64,000 nt of DNA from Neodiprion pinetum (lineage: Eukaryota; Arthropoda; Insecta; Hymenoptera; Diprionidae): contig NC_060232.1 of the NCBI RefSeq assembly GCF_021155775.2, forward strand, positions 21,583,922-21,647,921, written 5' to 3'. The notes under the pieces are model-generated. The model saw only the letters and a program-made list of their open reading frames with translations, was not told where the DNA came from and ran no database searches. A program made the position numbers and the translations under genes. Below are positions 32,382-42,109 of this stretch, piece by piece; position 1 is the stretch's first letter, and each line of letters opens with the position of its first letter.

Positions 32382-34395
32382 GAACTACCGAAAGTCTCGG
32401 GAGACTTGGGCCTCACCCATCTCGCGGAGCACGAAATAGACGTGCAGGGAAGCGCACGTATCAAGCAGCGGTACTACCTCGTATCTCCGAAAGTGCAGGA
32501 GGCTATTAACGAGGAGGTAGATCGCATGCTCGCGGATGAAGTAATCGAACCCTCCCAAAGTTCGTGGTCGACGCCAATCGTGATGGTCAAGAAGCCAAAC
32601 GGGAAATATCGGTTCTGCTTGGACTTCAGGAAAGTAAATAGCGTTTCAAAGAAGGATGCGTACCCGATACCGTTTATGAACGGCATATTGGATAAATTGC
32701 GGTCGGCCAAATACATCTCGACTATAGACTTGAGTCAGGCTTACCACCAGATTCCCTTGACACGCGAGAGTCGCGAAATAACGGCGTTCACGGTCCCAGG
32801 TCGCGGATTATTCCAGTTCGTGCGAATACCATACGGGCTTACCGGAGCCCCAGCTACCTTCCAGCGGTTAATTGACAAATTAATTACTCCAGAGATGGAG
32901 CCGCATGCCTTCGCGTATCTCGACGATATTATTGTAGTGACCACCGATTTTCGTTCGCACTTAAAATGGCTATCTCGCGTTATCGAACGGATAGTGTTGG
33001 CTAGGCTTACCATCAACCCGGAAAAGTGCGAGTTCTGTCGTAGCGAAGTTGGGTATCTAGGGTTCAAGGTGAACCAGGACGGCCTACAGGTCGATGCCGA
33101 CAAGGTGGAACCGATTCTAGAATATGCCGCGCCGGAAAATCTGCGGCAATTGAGGCAATTTTTGGGTATGGTTTCGTGGTATCGGAAATTCATCCCCGAG
33201 TTCGCGAGTGTAGCGGAACCCCTCACCCGGTTGTTGCGGAAAGATAAGAGATGGGGCTGGGGTAGCGAACAGGAAACGGTGTTCAAACGCATAAAAGCCG
33301 CGTTGACGTCGGCTCCGGTTCTAACGTGTCCCGACTTTGAGCATGAGTTCGTCGTGCAGACCGACGCGAGTAGCTTTGGTATTAGTGCCGTCTTGACACA
33401 GACTATTGGCGGAATTGAGCCTGTGATCGCGTACGCGAGTCGGACCATGTCGGACGCGGAACGTAAGTATACCACCACCGAACAGGAATGCCTCGCGGTG
33501 ATTTGGGCTGTCAAAAAGTTTAGAGCGTACTTGAAAGGATATCACTTCACAGTGATAACAGACCACGCGAGTCTAAAATGGTTGCGGGAATTGCGGAATC
33601 CGACGGGTCGGTTAGCTAGGTGGGCGCTCGATTTGCTGGAGTACGATTGCGCAATTAAACATCGAAAAGGAGCAATGCACCATGTGCCGGATGCCTTATC
33701 GCGGATGTACGAAGGCGAAGACGAGGGGACGGAAACGCTGGCCGCCCTTGACGTCGCTGGAAACGACAGACCAGGGACGGAGCGTAAGGCCGCCTGGGAA
33801 GTCGTCATCGATCCCTGGTACCAACACCGCGTCCAGGACGTCCTGGACTACCCGCACAAGTTCCGGACTTGGTCAATAGTCGAGGGGCGGCTATATCATC
33901 TGCGGGCGGACCCCTTAGTCGAACCAATACTAGCGGACTTGGCGCCGTGGAAATTAGTGCTCCCGAGGGAGCAGCGGTCGCGGATTTTCACAGAAGTCCA
34001 CGAAGACCCCCAGGCAGGGCATTTTGGCGTCGAAAAAACCTACGCGCGAGCGAAAGCTGACTACTACTGGCCCGGAATGTATCGCGATATCGTTTTGATG
34101 GTCCGGGCTTGCGAGCGCTGCCAAGAGTGCAAGGTGCAACAGGCGTCACCGGCGGGCCTTATGGGTCGACGGGTCGTCGACACGCCCTGGACCGTAGTTG
34201 CGGCGGACGTCATGGGTCCATTTCCCAGAAGTCGGGCCGGTTTCGAGTACCCTTTAGTTTTTAAAGATCTGTTTACCCGATGGGTGGAGTTAGCGCCCTT
34301 GCGAAAATCAAACGCGAAGAATATTCTTGCCGCACTGGAAGATCTCGTGCTGTCCCGATGGGGTACCCCGGAGGTGCTCCTGACGGATAAAACGG
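32382..34395 (+). pseudogene. Gypsy reverse transcriptase, RNase H and integrase N-terminal half
   Basis: In the protease frame, after the TAG, comes AEHEIDVQGSARIKQRYY, then RT with PNGKYRFCLDFRKVN, YISTIDLSQAYHQIPL, FVRIPYGLTGAPATFQ and the catalytic FAYLDDIIV. RNase H follows (VVQTDASSFGISAVL, TTTEQECLAVIWAVKKF, VITDHASLKWL, HHVPDALSR). Integrase begins with the HHCC finger (VHEDPQAGHFGVEKTY ... CERCQEC) and the first two catalytic Asp (VVAADVMGPF and LLTD). The frame shifts just after LLTD at about 34,393, before the TDNG-type block is complete. Confidence 0.93.
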
Positions 34396-35077
34396 CACGG
34401 AATTCGCGAATAAGGCCGTCGACGAGCTATGCATCGCGTACAATATTACCCGCCCCAAGGTACCACCGTATCACGCGCAAGCCAATCCCGTGGAAAGGGT
34501 GAATCGCGTAATAAAGACGATGATCGTAGCGTACATCGAAGCCGATCATCGGGACTGGGATGCACACCTTCACGAGTTCCGATTTGCGTACAATACCGCC
34601 GTGCATAGCTCACTGAGAGTCAGTCCCGCGTTCCTAAATTTGGGTCACGATCCCAAACCCCGAACGCAGTTGCGACGGCTCGTGGAAGGTCCCGCGGAAA
34701 TCCCCGTTCCCCATCCCGAAGTATGGGGGGACCGAATGGCGAAGTTAGGTGAATTGCGTGACCTAGTGACCAAACACCTCGAAGACGCCCACGAGCGACA
34801 GGCGCGGTATTATAACCAAGGGCATCGGGATATCCGTTTCGCAGTTGGGGATAGGGTGTGGAAGCGAAACCGAGTTCTGTCGTCAGCCGCCCAACAGGTA
34901 GCGGCAGAGTTAGCCCCCAAATTCGCCGGTCCGTTTCGCGTGGCGAGGGTAATCTCGCCCGTCGTGTACGAATTAGAGAATAGCGAAGGACGGGGTCTCG
35001 GTAGGCACCACATCAAGGATTCAAAGCGGTACGTGGAGTCTGAGGCACTTGCGCCTAGGAACGGGGAGGAACAGTGA
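34390..35077 (+). pseudogene. Gypsy integrase C-terminal half
   Basis: Continuing in another frame: NGTEFANKAVDELC, then YHAQANPVERVNRVIKTMI, where the Glu of the DDE triad is present, then AYNTAVHSSLRVSPAFLNLG. The C-terminal part (VGDRVWKRNRVLS, ELAPKFAGPFRVARVISPVV) is the SH3-like DNA-binding module, ending HHIKDSKRYVES. It stops at TGA 35,075-35,077. The extra bases in the A-run at 34,391-34,394 explain the frameshift. All catalytic residues are there, so the break looks recent. Confidence 0.9.
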
Positions 35078-35140
35078 GGGGGAAACAGGCTTCTCGGGAA
35101 GAGGAAAGAAGTGACAGGCAATAGCCACGATCCTGACTGA

Positions 35141-35463
35141 CTCTTCCCCATAGATGGAGGCGGAGTCGCGAGGACCGACGATGACGTGCGGGCGGTCCGG
35201 GACCTTTTAAGCTGGGCGAGGATTCCGCGCCCCCTCGGGTCCGCTGGTTGGGGCCAACAACACCCGGCACCTGCAGGCTGGCGTCGGTGGCTGCCGGACG
35301 GAGGTTGCTGGAACTGCTGGTGGCGGTTCCATAACTACCATGATTGCGAGCGGGAGTTGGGGGTTTTCTGCTGGCGATGCGGCTGGCCGGGCTACACCAA
35401 GTCAACCTGCCCGCAGTGCCGCGACCAGCCAAGCGGACCGAGCAGGGGACCCTCCCGCTGACC
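35141..35463 (+). CDS. Extra Gypsy ORF with a second Gag-like zinc-knuckle pair
   Basis: The frame opens after the stop at 35,138-35,140 and closes at 35,461-35,463. It contains CWNCWWRFHNYHDC, a perfect CCHC knuckle, then seven residues and CWRCGWPGYTKSTC, a second knuckle in which Tyr replaces His, then CPQC. Gag has the same layout, with the same seven-residue linker, a replaced His in the second knuckle and CPRC. This ORF therefore looks like a duplicated nucleocapsid domain placed where env or accessory genes sit in retroviruses. There is no ATG in frame before the knuckles; a pyrimidine-rich stretch ending CCCCATAG at 35,153 could be a splice acceptor for a subgenomic message. Function unknown. 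Confidence 0.65.
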
Positions 35464-36107
35464 ACCGGCAGGCCCGCCAGCAACCCCTACCGTCGCGAGG
35501 GCAGTCGCCCACCAGATCCCCCCCTTAATGGCGAGGGAAATCCCACCCCCATTTACCATCGCGAGGGAGGACGCCCCAGCACCACCGCCACCGGTTGCGA
35601 GGAGCGAGGAGGAGTCCGTCGACGAGGCGGAACAATTGCGGCGGCGGATTATAGCGTCCGCGACCGGCCGGGGCCGGGATCGAGGCCGGCCGGGACGACG
35701 CGGCTAGGCCACACAAAACTTTTTTTTTACTTTTTAAGATTATAATAAAGATTGATTTATCGAATATAAATGGCGTCCGCTTTCTTTCCTAGACCCCAGG
35801 TGGCGGGCTTTGAGAAAAATTTCAGGTCCGGTGGCGAAGTAGAGGGCTCCCCTAGACTACCTTGGCGTGAGGAAGGGGACCAGTTGAGCTCGCGAAGAAT
35901 CCCGGAGGGCATGCGAGTGGGCGTCTAGCCATTCGGAAGAGCAAAGTTTTTTTTTTTTTGTTTCTTTTGTTGTTTTATCGTTCTCTTGGGAGGGGGTTCT
36001 CGGTGAGTACCGTGCAATAGCGTGTGGTTACTTCGAGCTTGCGGTCACCTCGCGAAGTTCGGCTCGCGGGATGCAGCGCTGGCGCTCTGGCACCCCACGT
36101 TCCGTCT
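35464..36107 (+). other. Gypsy 3' untranslated region
   Basis: GC-rich to 35,705, then AATAAAG at 35,744 (a possible polyadenylation word) and a T-run at 35,948-35,960. Frames are open but without motifs. It lies between the extra ORF and the polypurine tract. Confidence 0.5.
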
Positions 36108-36120
36108 AGGGGGGGAGAGT
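36108..36120 (+). promoter_or_regulatory. Polypurine tract
   Basis: AGGGGGGGAGAG directly before the 3' LTR start TGTAACTTGG is a standard plus-strand primer for an LTR element. Confidence 0.85.
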
Positions 36121-38093
36121 TGTAACTTGGCAGTTCGGTTAGGCCTGCCCGTTACAAGAGACTCCCTGAACCCTGGGCGGGATCCAGGAATCAGGGTTTC
36201 GAAAATCGAGTCGCGAAATAATCCTAGAGAGCGCCAGAACTGGAGTCACGCACCCGAGCTTCAACAGGGACGAAATAGCGCATTACGACCAAGATTTTAC
36301 AGGCTTTTGTTTTTTTTATTTTTTTTTGAGTGCACCGGCTAGGTGCAAGGCAAGGCGAAACCGCGGAGATCTCGCGGGAAGGATACCGAGGCTGCGGAGG
36401 GGGAGACAACGCAGATCCCTGCAGCGCGGGAATCCAAGGCGGACGCGATTCCCGCTGGCGGCCGGCGCGCCGCAGCCTCCCCGCTCACCCCGCCTACGCC
36501 CAACCGAGGCAACCGCGAGAGATCAGCTAGCGACGAGGGAGCACCACCCCGCCCAACCCCAGGACTCCGTAGAGCTGCGCGGGAGACGACATCGTGATCT
36601 AGCCTTAAGTTCTGCGCTGCGTAGCGACGACAGGTGCGCGGCAAGTTGCGCAATCCCCAAAATCGATGACAGATCGAGTGTTGCGCATTCTTAGGGTGAT
36701 GACGTCACAAAGGATTAGCGTGACGAGATCGGCGTTGCGACCATCCGAGAGCACTCGAGTTCTGGCGAACGACTAGATATAACGTGTGTCGCGAGCAAGC
36801 CCGTGAAGTTTTGTTTTTTTGTTGCGCGGTTGAAGATGGAGTTTTCGAGGAAGGATGGACGGACATGTTCATGAGGGAGTGGGGCAATTCGTGGCATGGA
36901 TGTGGAGCGGTAAGCGCTGTTAACCTTCTTACGGGAAAATCTCGAGAGATAATTAATAAAGGCTTGCCGAGGACGGATAGTCAGTGAGGATTGGCGTTAG
37001 CGACAGTACTCGAGATTCTTTAGCCGATACATCTGCTTGGTGACCGTAGCCTGAGTTGCGCGTAAGGAAGTAGCGTTAATTTCGGGTGATCGAGGAGATC
37101 GAGTCGAGTCACGGGTTGAGCCGAGACATTATTACCTCGAGTTTGAGTGTAACCGAATTCCGTTACACGGGGTCACTTCAACTTAGTCCGATACAGCCTC
37201 AGTTCTCGTATAGGTCGCGAGCAGTCTAACGGGGAGCATTCGAATTCGCGACCGCGTCCCGCCGTCGCGGAGAAAGTTGAGCTCGGGTGCGTGCTAGTAA
37301 AAATATTCTTTTGTAGAGGATAGTCGCGGGTGACGCGACGAGCCTCGTTTTTGTTTGGTTTTTAGTATAATCCGTTAGTATTAAGTTGGCGACCAGCGCC
37401 CGTAGGCATAAGCAAATTTTATTTCTTTTTCGTTTGATTGATTTATTGCCGATCGCGGACAGCGTCGGCCGAGAATTCGGTTCCGTTTCCGTCAAGGGGT
37501 TTAGTATGAAGTTAGCGAGTAGCGTCATTCTGTAGAGGACGATCGCGGGCAGCGCGTCGGGTCCTATTTTGTTTTTGGTTTTTTTTTGTGTGTAAATTAG
37601 CGGTTATGATTAGTACAGCGACTAGCGCACGTAGGCCGTAGAGGTCTTCTGGATCCATTCATTTTTTTTATTGATTATTTTGTTTGCTCTCTCCTTTTTT
37701 TAAAGCTAAGCGTTTGCGTTTGGAATCGCGAGGAAAAAATTTCGCTGTATTGGTATTATTTTTATTTTATTTTTTCCTGTATTATCGCTATTTGGAAATA
37801 TATTGTGTTATTTTATTATTGCTTTGTGAAATAACTTGTTGGCGTACGTGTGACGTATCTCTCTCTACTCAAAAATTACCCCTCCCCTCTCCGCGGTACT
37901 GAGCTACCGAGTATATGGTCGCGGTATATCGTATTACCGATTTCGAGGCGTGTTGATCACGCCAGGCGCCCAACAAATTTCGCGATATTGTTCCAGGTCC
38001 AGGGTACATCGTGGACGCCGATTTATTGTGCACGCGGTAAGTTCTCGATCATTTTCTCCGAGTGACCGAGGAGCGGGAAAAATCCACGTCACA
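36121..38093 (+). repeat. Gypsy 3' LTR
   Basis: Starts TGTAACTTGGCAG and ends CCACGTCACA. It shares block order with the 5' LTR in the first 600 bp (GTTACAAG, AACCCTGGGCGG, GAGTCACGCA, GGAGGGGGAG, AATTCCCGCTGG / GATTCCCGCTGG) but with many changes. The middle (about 37,050-37,860) is largely different. The last 220 bp (from AAAAATTACCCCTCCC) are almost identical to the 5' LTR. Confidence 0.88.
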
Positions 38094-38394
38094 ATATATA
38101 TAATGTCTCCTAATCGTAGATTTCACCTCCTAAATAATTCATTGTGCGAAATATATTTGATATAATAAATATCCTATACACGTTGTAAATTCAACATTTG
38201 CGAGGGGTTTTTTCTCTGAGGTTCATACCTCAAAGATTCTCCTCTCTGAGCCATAATAAAACATAGAACTGATGGCTAAAAATACGTGTTTATTTCATTT
38301 ATTCCTATCTCCTAGATCCTTGTTTTCTAGAGTTGGAAATCGTGTCCAAATTAAAAAATACGCGGTCTCTTTTTTGTTACAAAGGACGCGCCCC

Positions 38395-38556
38395 ATGAAA
38401 CATGTTGTGTATTTCGACATTATCGGTGATTTGCAACCACCTAAGGATTGGAAGAAGTATCTTGGTGTTGGTAGCGTAAAATACAATCAGAAGGGGTATC
38501 GGGAATATGATACTCTAATTTGTGGCCACTTGTGTCTCAAATCTCTCAGCGGGTAG
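38395..38556 (+). pseudogene. Maverick cysteine protease (adenain-like), C-terminal part
   Basis: The residues VVYFDIIGDLQPP and, further on, YDTLICGHLCLKSL fit the C-terminal half of the adenain-like protease of Mavericks, with the catalytic Cys in the CGHLCL block. In live elements it matures the capsid proteins. The N-terminal half with the catalytic His is not visible; the frame before 38,395 reads unrelated sequence. It is the first Maverick piece to the right of the Gypsy element, on the plus strand, opposite to the ATPase. Confidence 0.65.
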
Positions 38557-38589
38557 CTATAAAAAGAATAATGCCACATGCGCATGCAT

Positions 38590-39260
38590 TAGTCACGACG
38601 GAATCATTGACGTTGACACTATCGGGTATATCCTTTGTGCTGGAGGTACAATATTTCTCCCCAATCGAGTTATCGTCGAAGAAAAACTGTTCTCGGATTC
38701 TTCGAGCTTCTGACATTCAATTCAATACCAAATATTTAAGAGGGGTGTAATACATTTTACCTGGAGCGACCGGATAACAGTAGAGAAATCATCACGATAC
38801 CTATGGGAAGCTATGAAATTGAGGATATTGAAAGTTTTCTGTATAAAGAGCTACGCTCCGACATCAACCTCAGTCTGTGAGCCAACAAAAACGAGCTGAA
38901 CAGTGAAATCACGTGCAATCAAGTAGTAGACTCCAAACCCGAGGATTCCATTGGCCGATTGTTGAGACTTAAATCGGTTAAGCCAGTACGAGACGTTACT
39001 CAGAAATCTGAATCAACGGTAGCCATACTAAAAGTTAATACATGACGCATTGAGTGCAACATAACCACACGGGCGTACATAAACGAGTGTCGAGCTCACA
39101 CGATTCATCAATTTTTCCCTACCGTACCATCAGTATATGAAATTGTTGAAGTGCCTGTCAACGTCATTTACCTCCCAATTGCCGTACAGTGGATACATCA
39201 TATGCAGCTGAGAATATTTGACCAAGATGACGAGTTGATTAATTTTCGTTGAGAAATGAT
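38590..39260 (+). pseudogene. Maverick virion protein, candidate minor capsid (penton-like)
   Basis: Several frames read in one direction: SLTLTLSGISFVLEVQYFSP, then IPMGSYEIEDIESFLYKELR, then RAHTIHQFFPTVPS and VPVNVIYLPIAVQ, ending LRIFDQDDELINFR. This series is characteristic of an ORF that lies between protease and major capsid protein in arthropod Mavericks. The penton assignment comes from position and is not certain. There are at least two frameshifts and stops near 38,879 and 39,043. Confidence 0.6.
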
Positions 39261-39300
39261 AATTGTCCGTTTACATATGAAATCTCTCAAATAATAGGGA

Positions 39301-40710
39301 TTGTGCTTAAGGCGAAAAAGTCGGGCAAAATTTATAAAAGCCAGAAATCATCAGTCGCTTAGCATTTCTGACAAACCTTACATCTCCGATGGCGCTGACA
39401 CCTCTGAACGTTTGGTTTTTTTAGAGGCTACGTCTTCGATTACGTGGAAATTTTGGGAAGAGAAAAATTCGCTATATCCTGTGCATGTTACCATGGGAGA
39501 AATAATAAGAATACAGAAACCCGTGACATTCGACGAATCGATTGCGCACTCTGAGATTCACGCTCGTCAACCGTTTGCGTCATCAACCTTCGGGGACAAC
39601 GATGAAATTCGTATTTCTGTTCAAAATCAGAACAAGTGCGTGCTACTGATGAAAAGCTCCCTATACATTCACGGGAAAGTGACAAAAGACGCTTATTCGA
39701 TGGTAGCTGCTACGAAAGTGGTCAACATGGCTGTTTGCCATATGTTTAAGGAAATACGTTACAAGTTGAACGGTGTGGAAATTGATCGGAATAAAAATGT
39801 GGGCATCACCAGCGTTATGATGGGCTACTCATCCTTCACCCCCAGATAGCAGCATGGTTCGGAGAACACTGGTTGGTTAAGCGATGCCGATATCAACTTG
39901 ACCGATGATGCTCGAAATTTTGATGTTGTTTTACCGCTGTATTATGTACTAGAATTTGCAGAGAATTATTGTCGAGTATTCGTTAACGCCAAACATGAAT
40001 TGATTCTCACATGCACTAACATTGATTTAATTGCTGTTATTCAGACTAACTCTACCGAGAAGTTTAAAATGAGCCTGAAAAAAAGTCGATTGGCTGTTGC
40101 CCTTCATCAAACTAACCGTTAAGTCAAGAACTTAGCTACTCAACAACATCGCCAAGGTCCCCACCATATCCATTAGTTTTCGTTCTTGGAAAACGTATGT
40201 TTATCCGATGCTTCCGTCAACGCCTCGACATGCTGGGTGGTCAAAATATTGACGCAGCTAGAGAAACCTAGATATGTCATAATGGAATTCCATACTGCGA
40301 AGAAAAACGATGCATTGAAAATGCTAGTGAATTTGATCAACGTAGAATAAGGCATGTCAAACTCTTTCTCAACTCCGGTGTTCCCCCTATGGAAATTTAA
40401 ATATAGATATTTACAATAATCAATATGGCATTCTCTACGATATATATGTAAAGTTTCAAACATCCTACTACGATAAAGAACCCGAATCTTTGCTGTCGAA
40501 AAGCGAATTTATTAACCACACGCCCCTCTTCATTATCAATTGCTCAAAGAGAATGAATAGTTGAAAACCGGACCAGTGGATATTTGATTGGAATTTGAAG
40601 CGAGTATAAAATTTCCTTCAAACACATCAGCCTATTGCATGATGTTGAACAATCGTATTCTCGAGTACAGTCCGATTAGTGGCACGGTAAAGAAATTAGT
40701 GTAAGTCAAT
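39301..40710 (+). pseudogene. Maverick major capsid protein
   Basis: The best frame (39,301-39,849) has FDESIAHSEIHARQPFASST, VNMAVCHMFKEIRYKLNGVE and IDRNKNVGITSVMMGY, blocks of the double-jelly-roll major capsid protein of arthropod Mavericks. After an in-frame TAG (39,847) the same frame goes on to 40,122 (FDVVLPLYYVLEFAENYCRV, VNAKHELIL). Frameshifted pieces continue to about 40,700 (SISFRSW, QYGILYDIYVKFQTSYYDKE, INHTPLFIINCSK). It forms virion shells in live relatives. Multiple breaks make it a pseudogene. Confidence 0.8.
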
Positions 40711-40941
40711 TTTGGAACAAGATGTTCAATTAGGAATGTGCGGATATAAAAAATATGTACAGCGCTATTTGTCCAATTTAGAATAAGTGGTCTATTATAA
40801 TTACTACGTATAAACCGAAAACTGAATGTAAGTGCTGATGAATAAAAGTATCTATTTAAAGCATCCAACCCTTATTTTCAAACATTATATTTCTCCGTTG
40901 AAAGATGTAAATTTGACAAACTGGTGAATTTGAAAAATTAA

Positions 40942-41023
40942 CGACGGAGCCAGGAATCGAACCTGGTATCTAGAGATGCTTTACCGGAGACTTACTTCAC
41001 TAGACCACCTAGCCGCCCTGACT
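40942..41023 (-). other. tRNA-like sequence in copy A
   Basis: On the minus strand TGGTCTAGTGA (41,008-40,998) fits RNA polymerase III box A with one change and GGTTCGATTCC (40,963-40,953) is a perfect box B, with a CCAGG/CCTGG T-stem around it. The acceptor stem has two or more mismatches and no proper anticodon stem can be drawn, so I do not call a functional tRNA. Confidence 0.6.
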
Positions 41024-41254
41024 CTGTTGTCGTTAATTTCTCTCATCACCAGTGTGACGGGTTTTGAGTCCGCACGAATAATATGGGGGGGGAGACAATT
41101 AGAGACGGGGCGGATACAATTGGTAAAACTTGATGTGTATATTTGAGCAAAAGGGGCCGACTTAAACTAAGAAAAATACAAAGGGTTGTAGACTCGAACG
41201 GGGGCTGATCACGCCTCAGCCCTTAGCGTTTCTTAATACTAACTTACAGGTACG

Positions 41255-41560
41255 CGCGGGGGGGGGGGGGGGAGAGTGGGTGAGGTGCCGGGGAATGTGA
41301 AGTCGGGAGGGTTGGTATTGCGAGGGGATGGGGTGGTGTAGCGTGACGTGGAGTGTGAGGTAGAAAGGGTCGGTATTGCGAGGGGAGGAGCAGATCGGCT
41401 GTAGAATGCAGGCTAACCTGGTGTCGTCGGCGTGTGTGTGTGGGTGTCTCGAGGTGTGGTGGAGTGTGGTTGGGTCTCGTTGGTTCCTGGAGTCGTCGGC
41501 GTGTGTGTAGCGGGGTGGGTCGGTGTGAGTGTGGTGGTTTCTCTCGTTCTTTCTTTCTCT
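41255..41560 (+). repeat. G-rich, GT-rich minisatellite-like stretch
   Basis: A run of about 15 G at 41,258, then repeated words such as GTATTGCGAGGGGA (two copies, 41,317 and 41,374) and GTCGTCGGCGTGTGTGT (two copies, 41,424 and 41,491). Strong G over C bias on the plus strand gives G-quadruplex potential. The minus frame across it (Pro, His and Thr rich) is compositional. Confidence 0.7.
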
Positions 41561-41803
41561 CTCTCTTTCGCTCGTAGCCTAGGCTGTTTTTGGTCTCGAT
41601 TCTGTCACGGCCGTGATCGTACTGACTCTCGCGCTCGGCTCTGCCGAGCGTCGGGGCTTCGGTGATGTTCGGGTCTTTCCCGACGGGACAGGGCTCACCC
41701 GTTCGGCTCTTCCCCGCGGGTTTGGGGTTTGTTGTGACTTGCACTCTAGGTGCAACGTCACACCAGTGAGTTCAAATTTGTTTTCCTGTGCCCGATTTAT
41801 GTA

Positions 41804-42104
41804 TGAGTAAGAATTTCTTCTCTGCATGCACGATGTAAGGAGACTGTAGTGTGTAGATGTTATGTATATTCGATTCCTGGCTCCGTCGTTAATTTTTCAA
41901 ATTCACCAGTTTGTCAAATTTACATCTTTCAACAAAAAATTCTCTCGTAGATTAATGATTTGCACACCCGCATCTCATTTACTAGACGGCATTGCCGTCT
42001 TATGGGCTTCTCATCGGAAGCAAAGGATTCAAAAAGGGTAAACATAACATCTACACACTACAGTCTCCTTACATCGTGCATGCAGAGAAGAAATTCTTAC
42101 TCAT
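41804..42104. repeat. Inverted repeat of 62 bp around the right end of copy A
   Basis: TGAGTAAGAATTTCTTCTCT and the next 42 bases (41,804-41,865) are reverse-complemented at 42,042-42,104. Between them lie the right terminal repeat and a block (GATTTGCACACCCGCATCTC, GACGGC, GGATTCAAAAAGGGTAAA) that is also found, inverted, at 55,540-55,650. This shows that the family is longer than the small inverted-repeat core. Confidence 0.8.
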
Positions 42105-42109
42105 TATAT

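Larger units (their letters stand above)
27056..38093 (+). mobile_element. Ty3/Gypsy LTR retrotransposon
   Basis: An 11.0-kb element with LTRs at both ends, primer binding site, gag, protease, RT, RNase H, integrase and an extra zinc-knuckle ORF, in that order. The reading frame is damaged at five places: a gag frameshift (30,412-30,421), TGA at 30,625, TAA at 32,043, TAG at 32,379 and an integrase frameshift near 34,393. It lies inside a Maverick remnant. The outer bases (TATAGAC before the 5' LTR, ATATATA after the 3' LTR) do not give a 4-5 bp target duplication. Confidence 0.92.
40898..41932. mobile_element. Inverted-repeat element with tRNA-like sequence, composite copy A
   Basis: Left end 40,898-40,942 (TTGAAAGATGTAAATTTGAC ... 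AAAAATTAAC) is mirrored by 41,888-41,932. The mirrored part extends another 18 bases into CGACGGAGCCAGGAATCGA. Directly inside the left end lies a tRNA-like sequence on the minus strand, then part of the inverted end again (GTTAATTTCTCTCATCACCAG), then 820 bp of other DNA, then the 3' part of a second tRNA-like unit. It reads as two copies of the small element seen at 55,673-55,846 flanking a captured or rearranged segment. Confidence 0.65.

Noticed and set aside
30492..34458. Several long minus-strand ORFs (for example 31,601-32,464 and 32,741-33,514)
   Set aside because: They are antisense shadows of the GC-rich gag-pol, without motifs.
40942..41023. Functional tRNA gene
   Set aside because: Box A and box B are present, but acceptor and anticodon stems do not form; the same sequence is part of a repeat element.
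41244..41744. 166-codon Pro/His/Thr-rich ORF
   Set aside because: It is the complement of the G-rich minisatellite.
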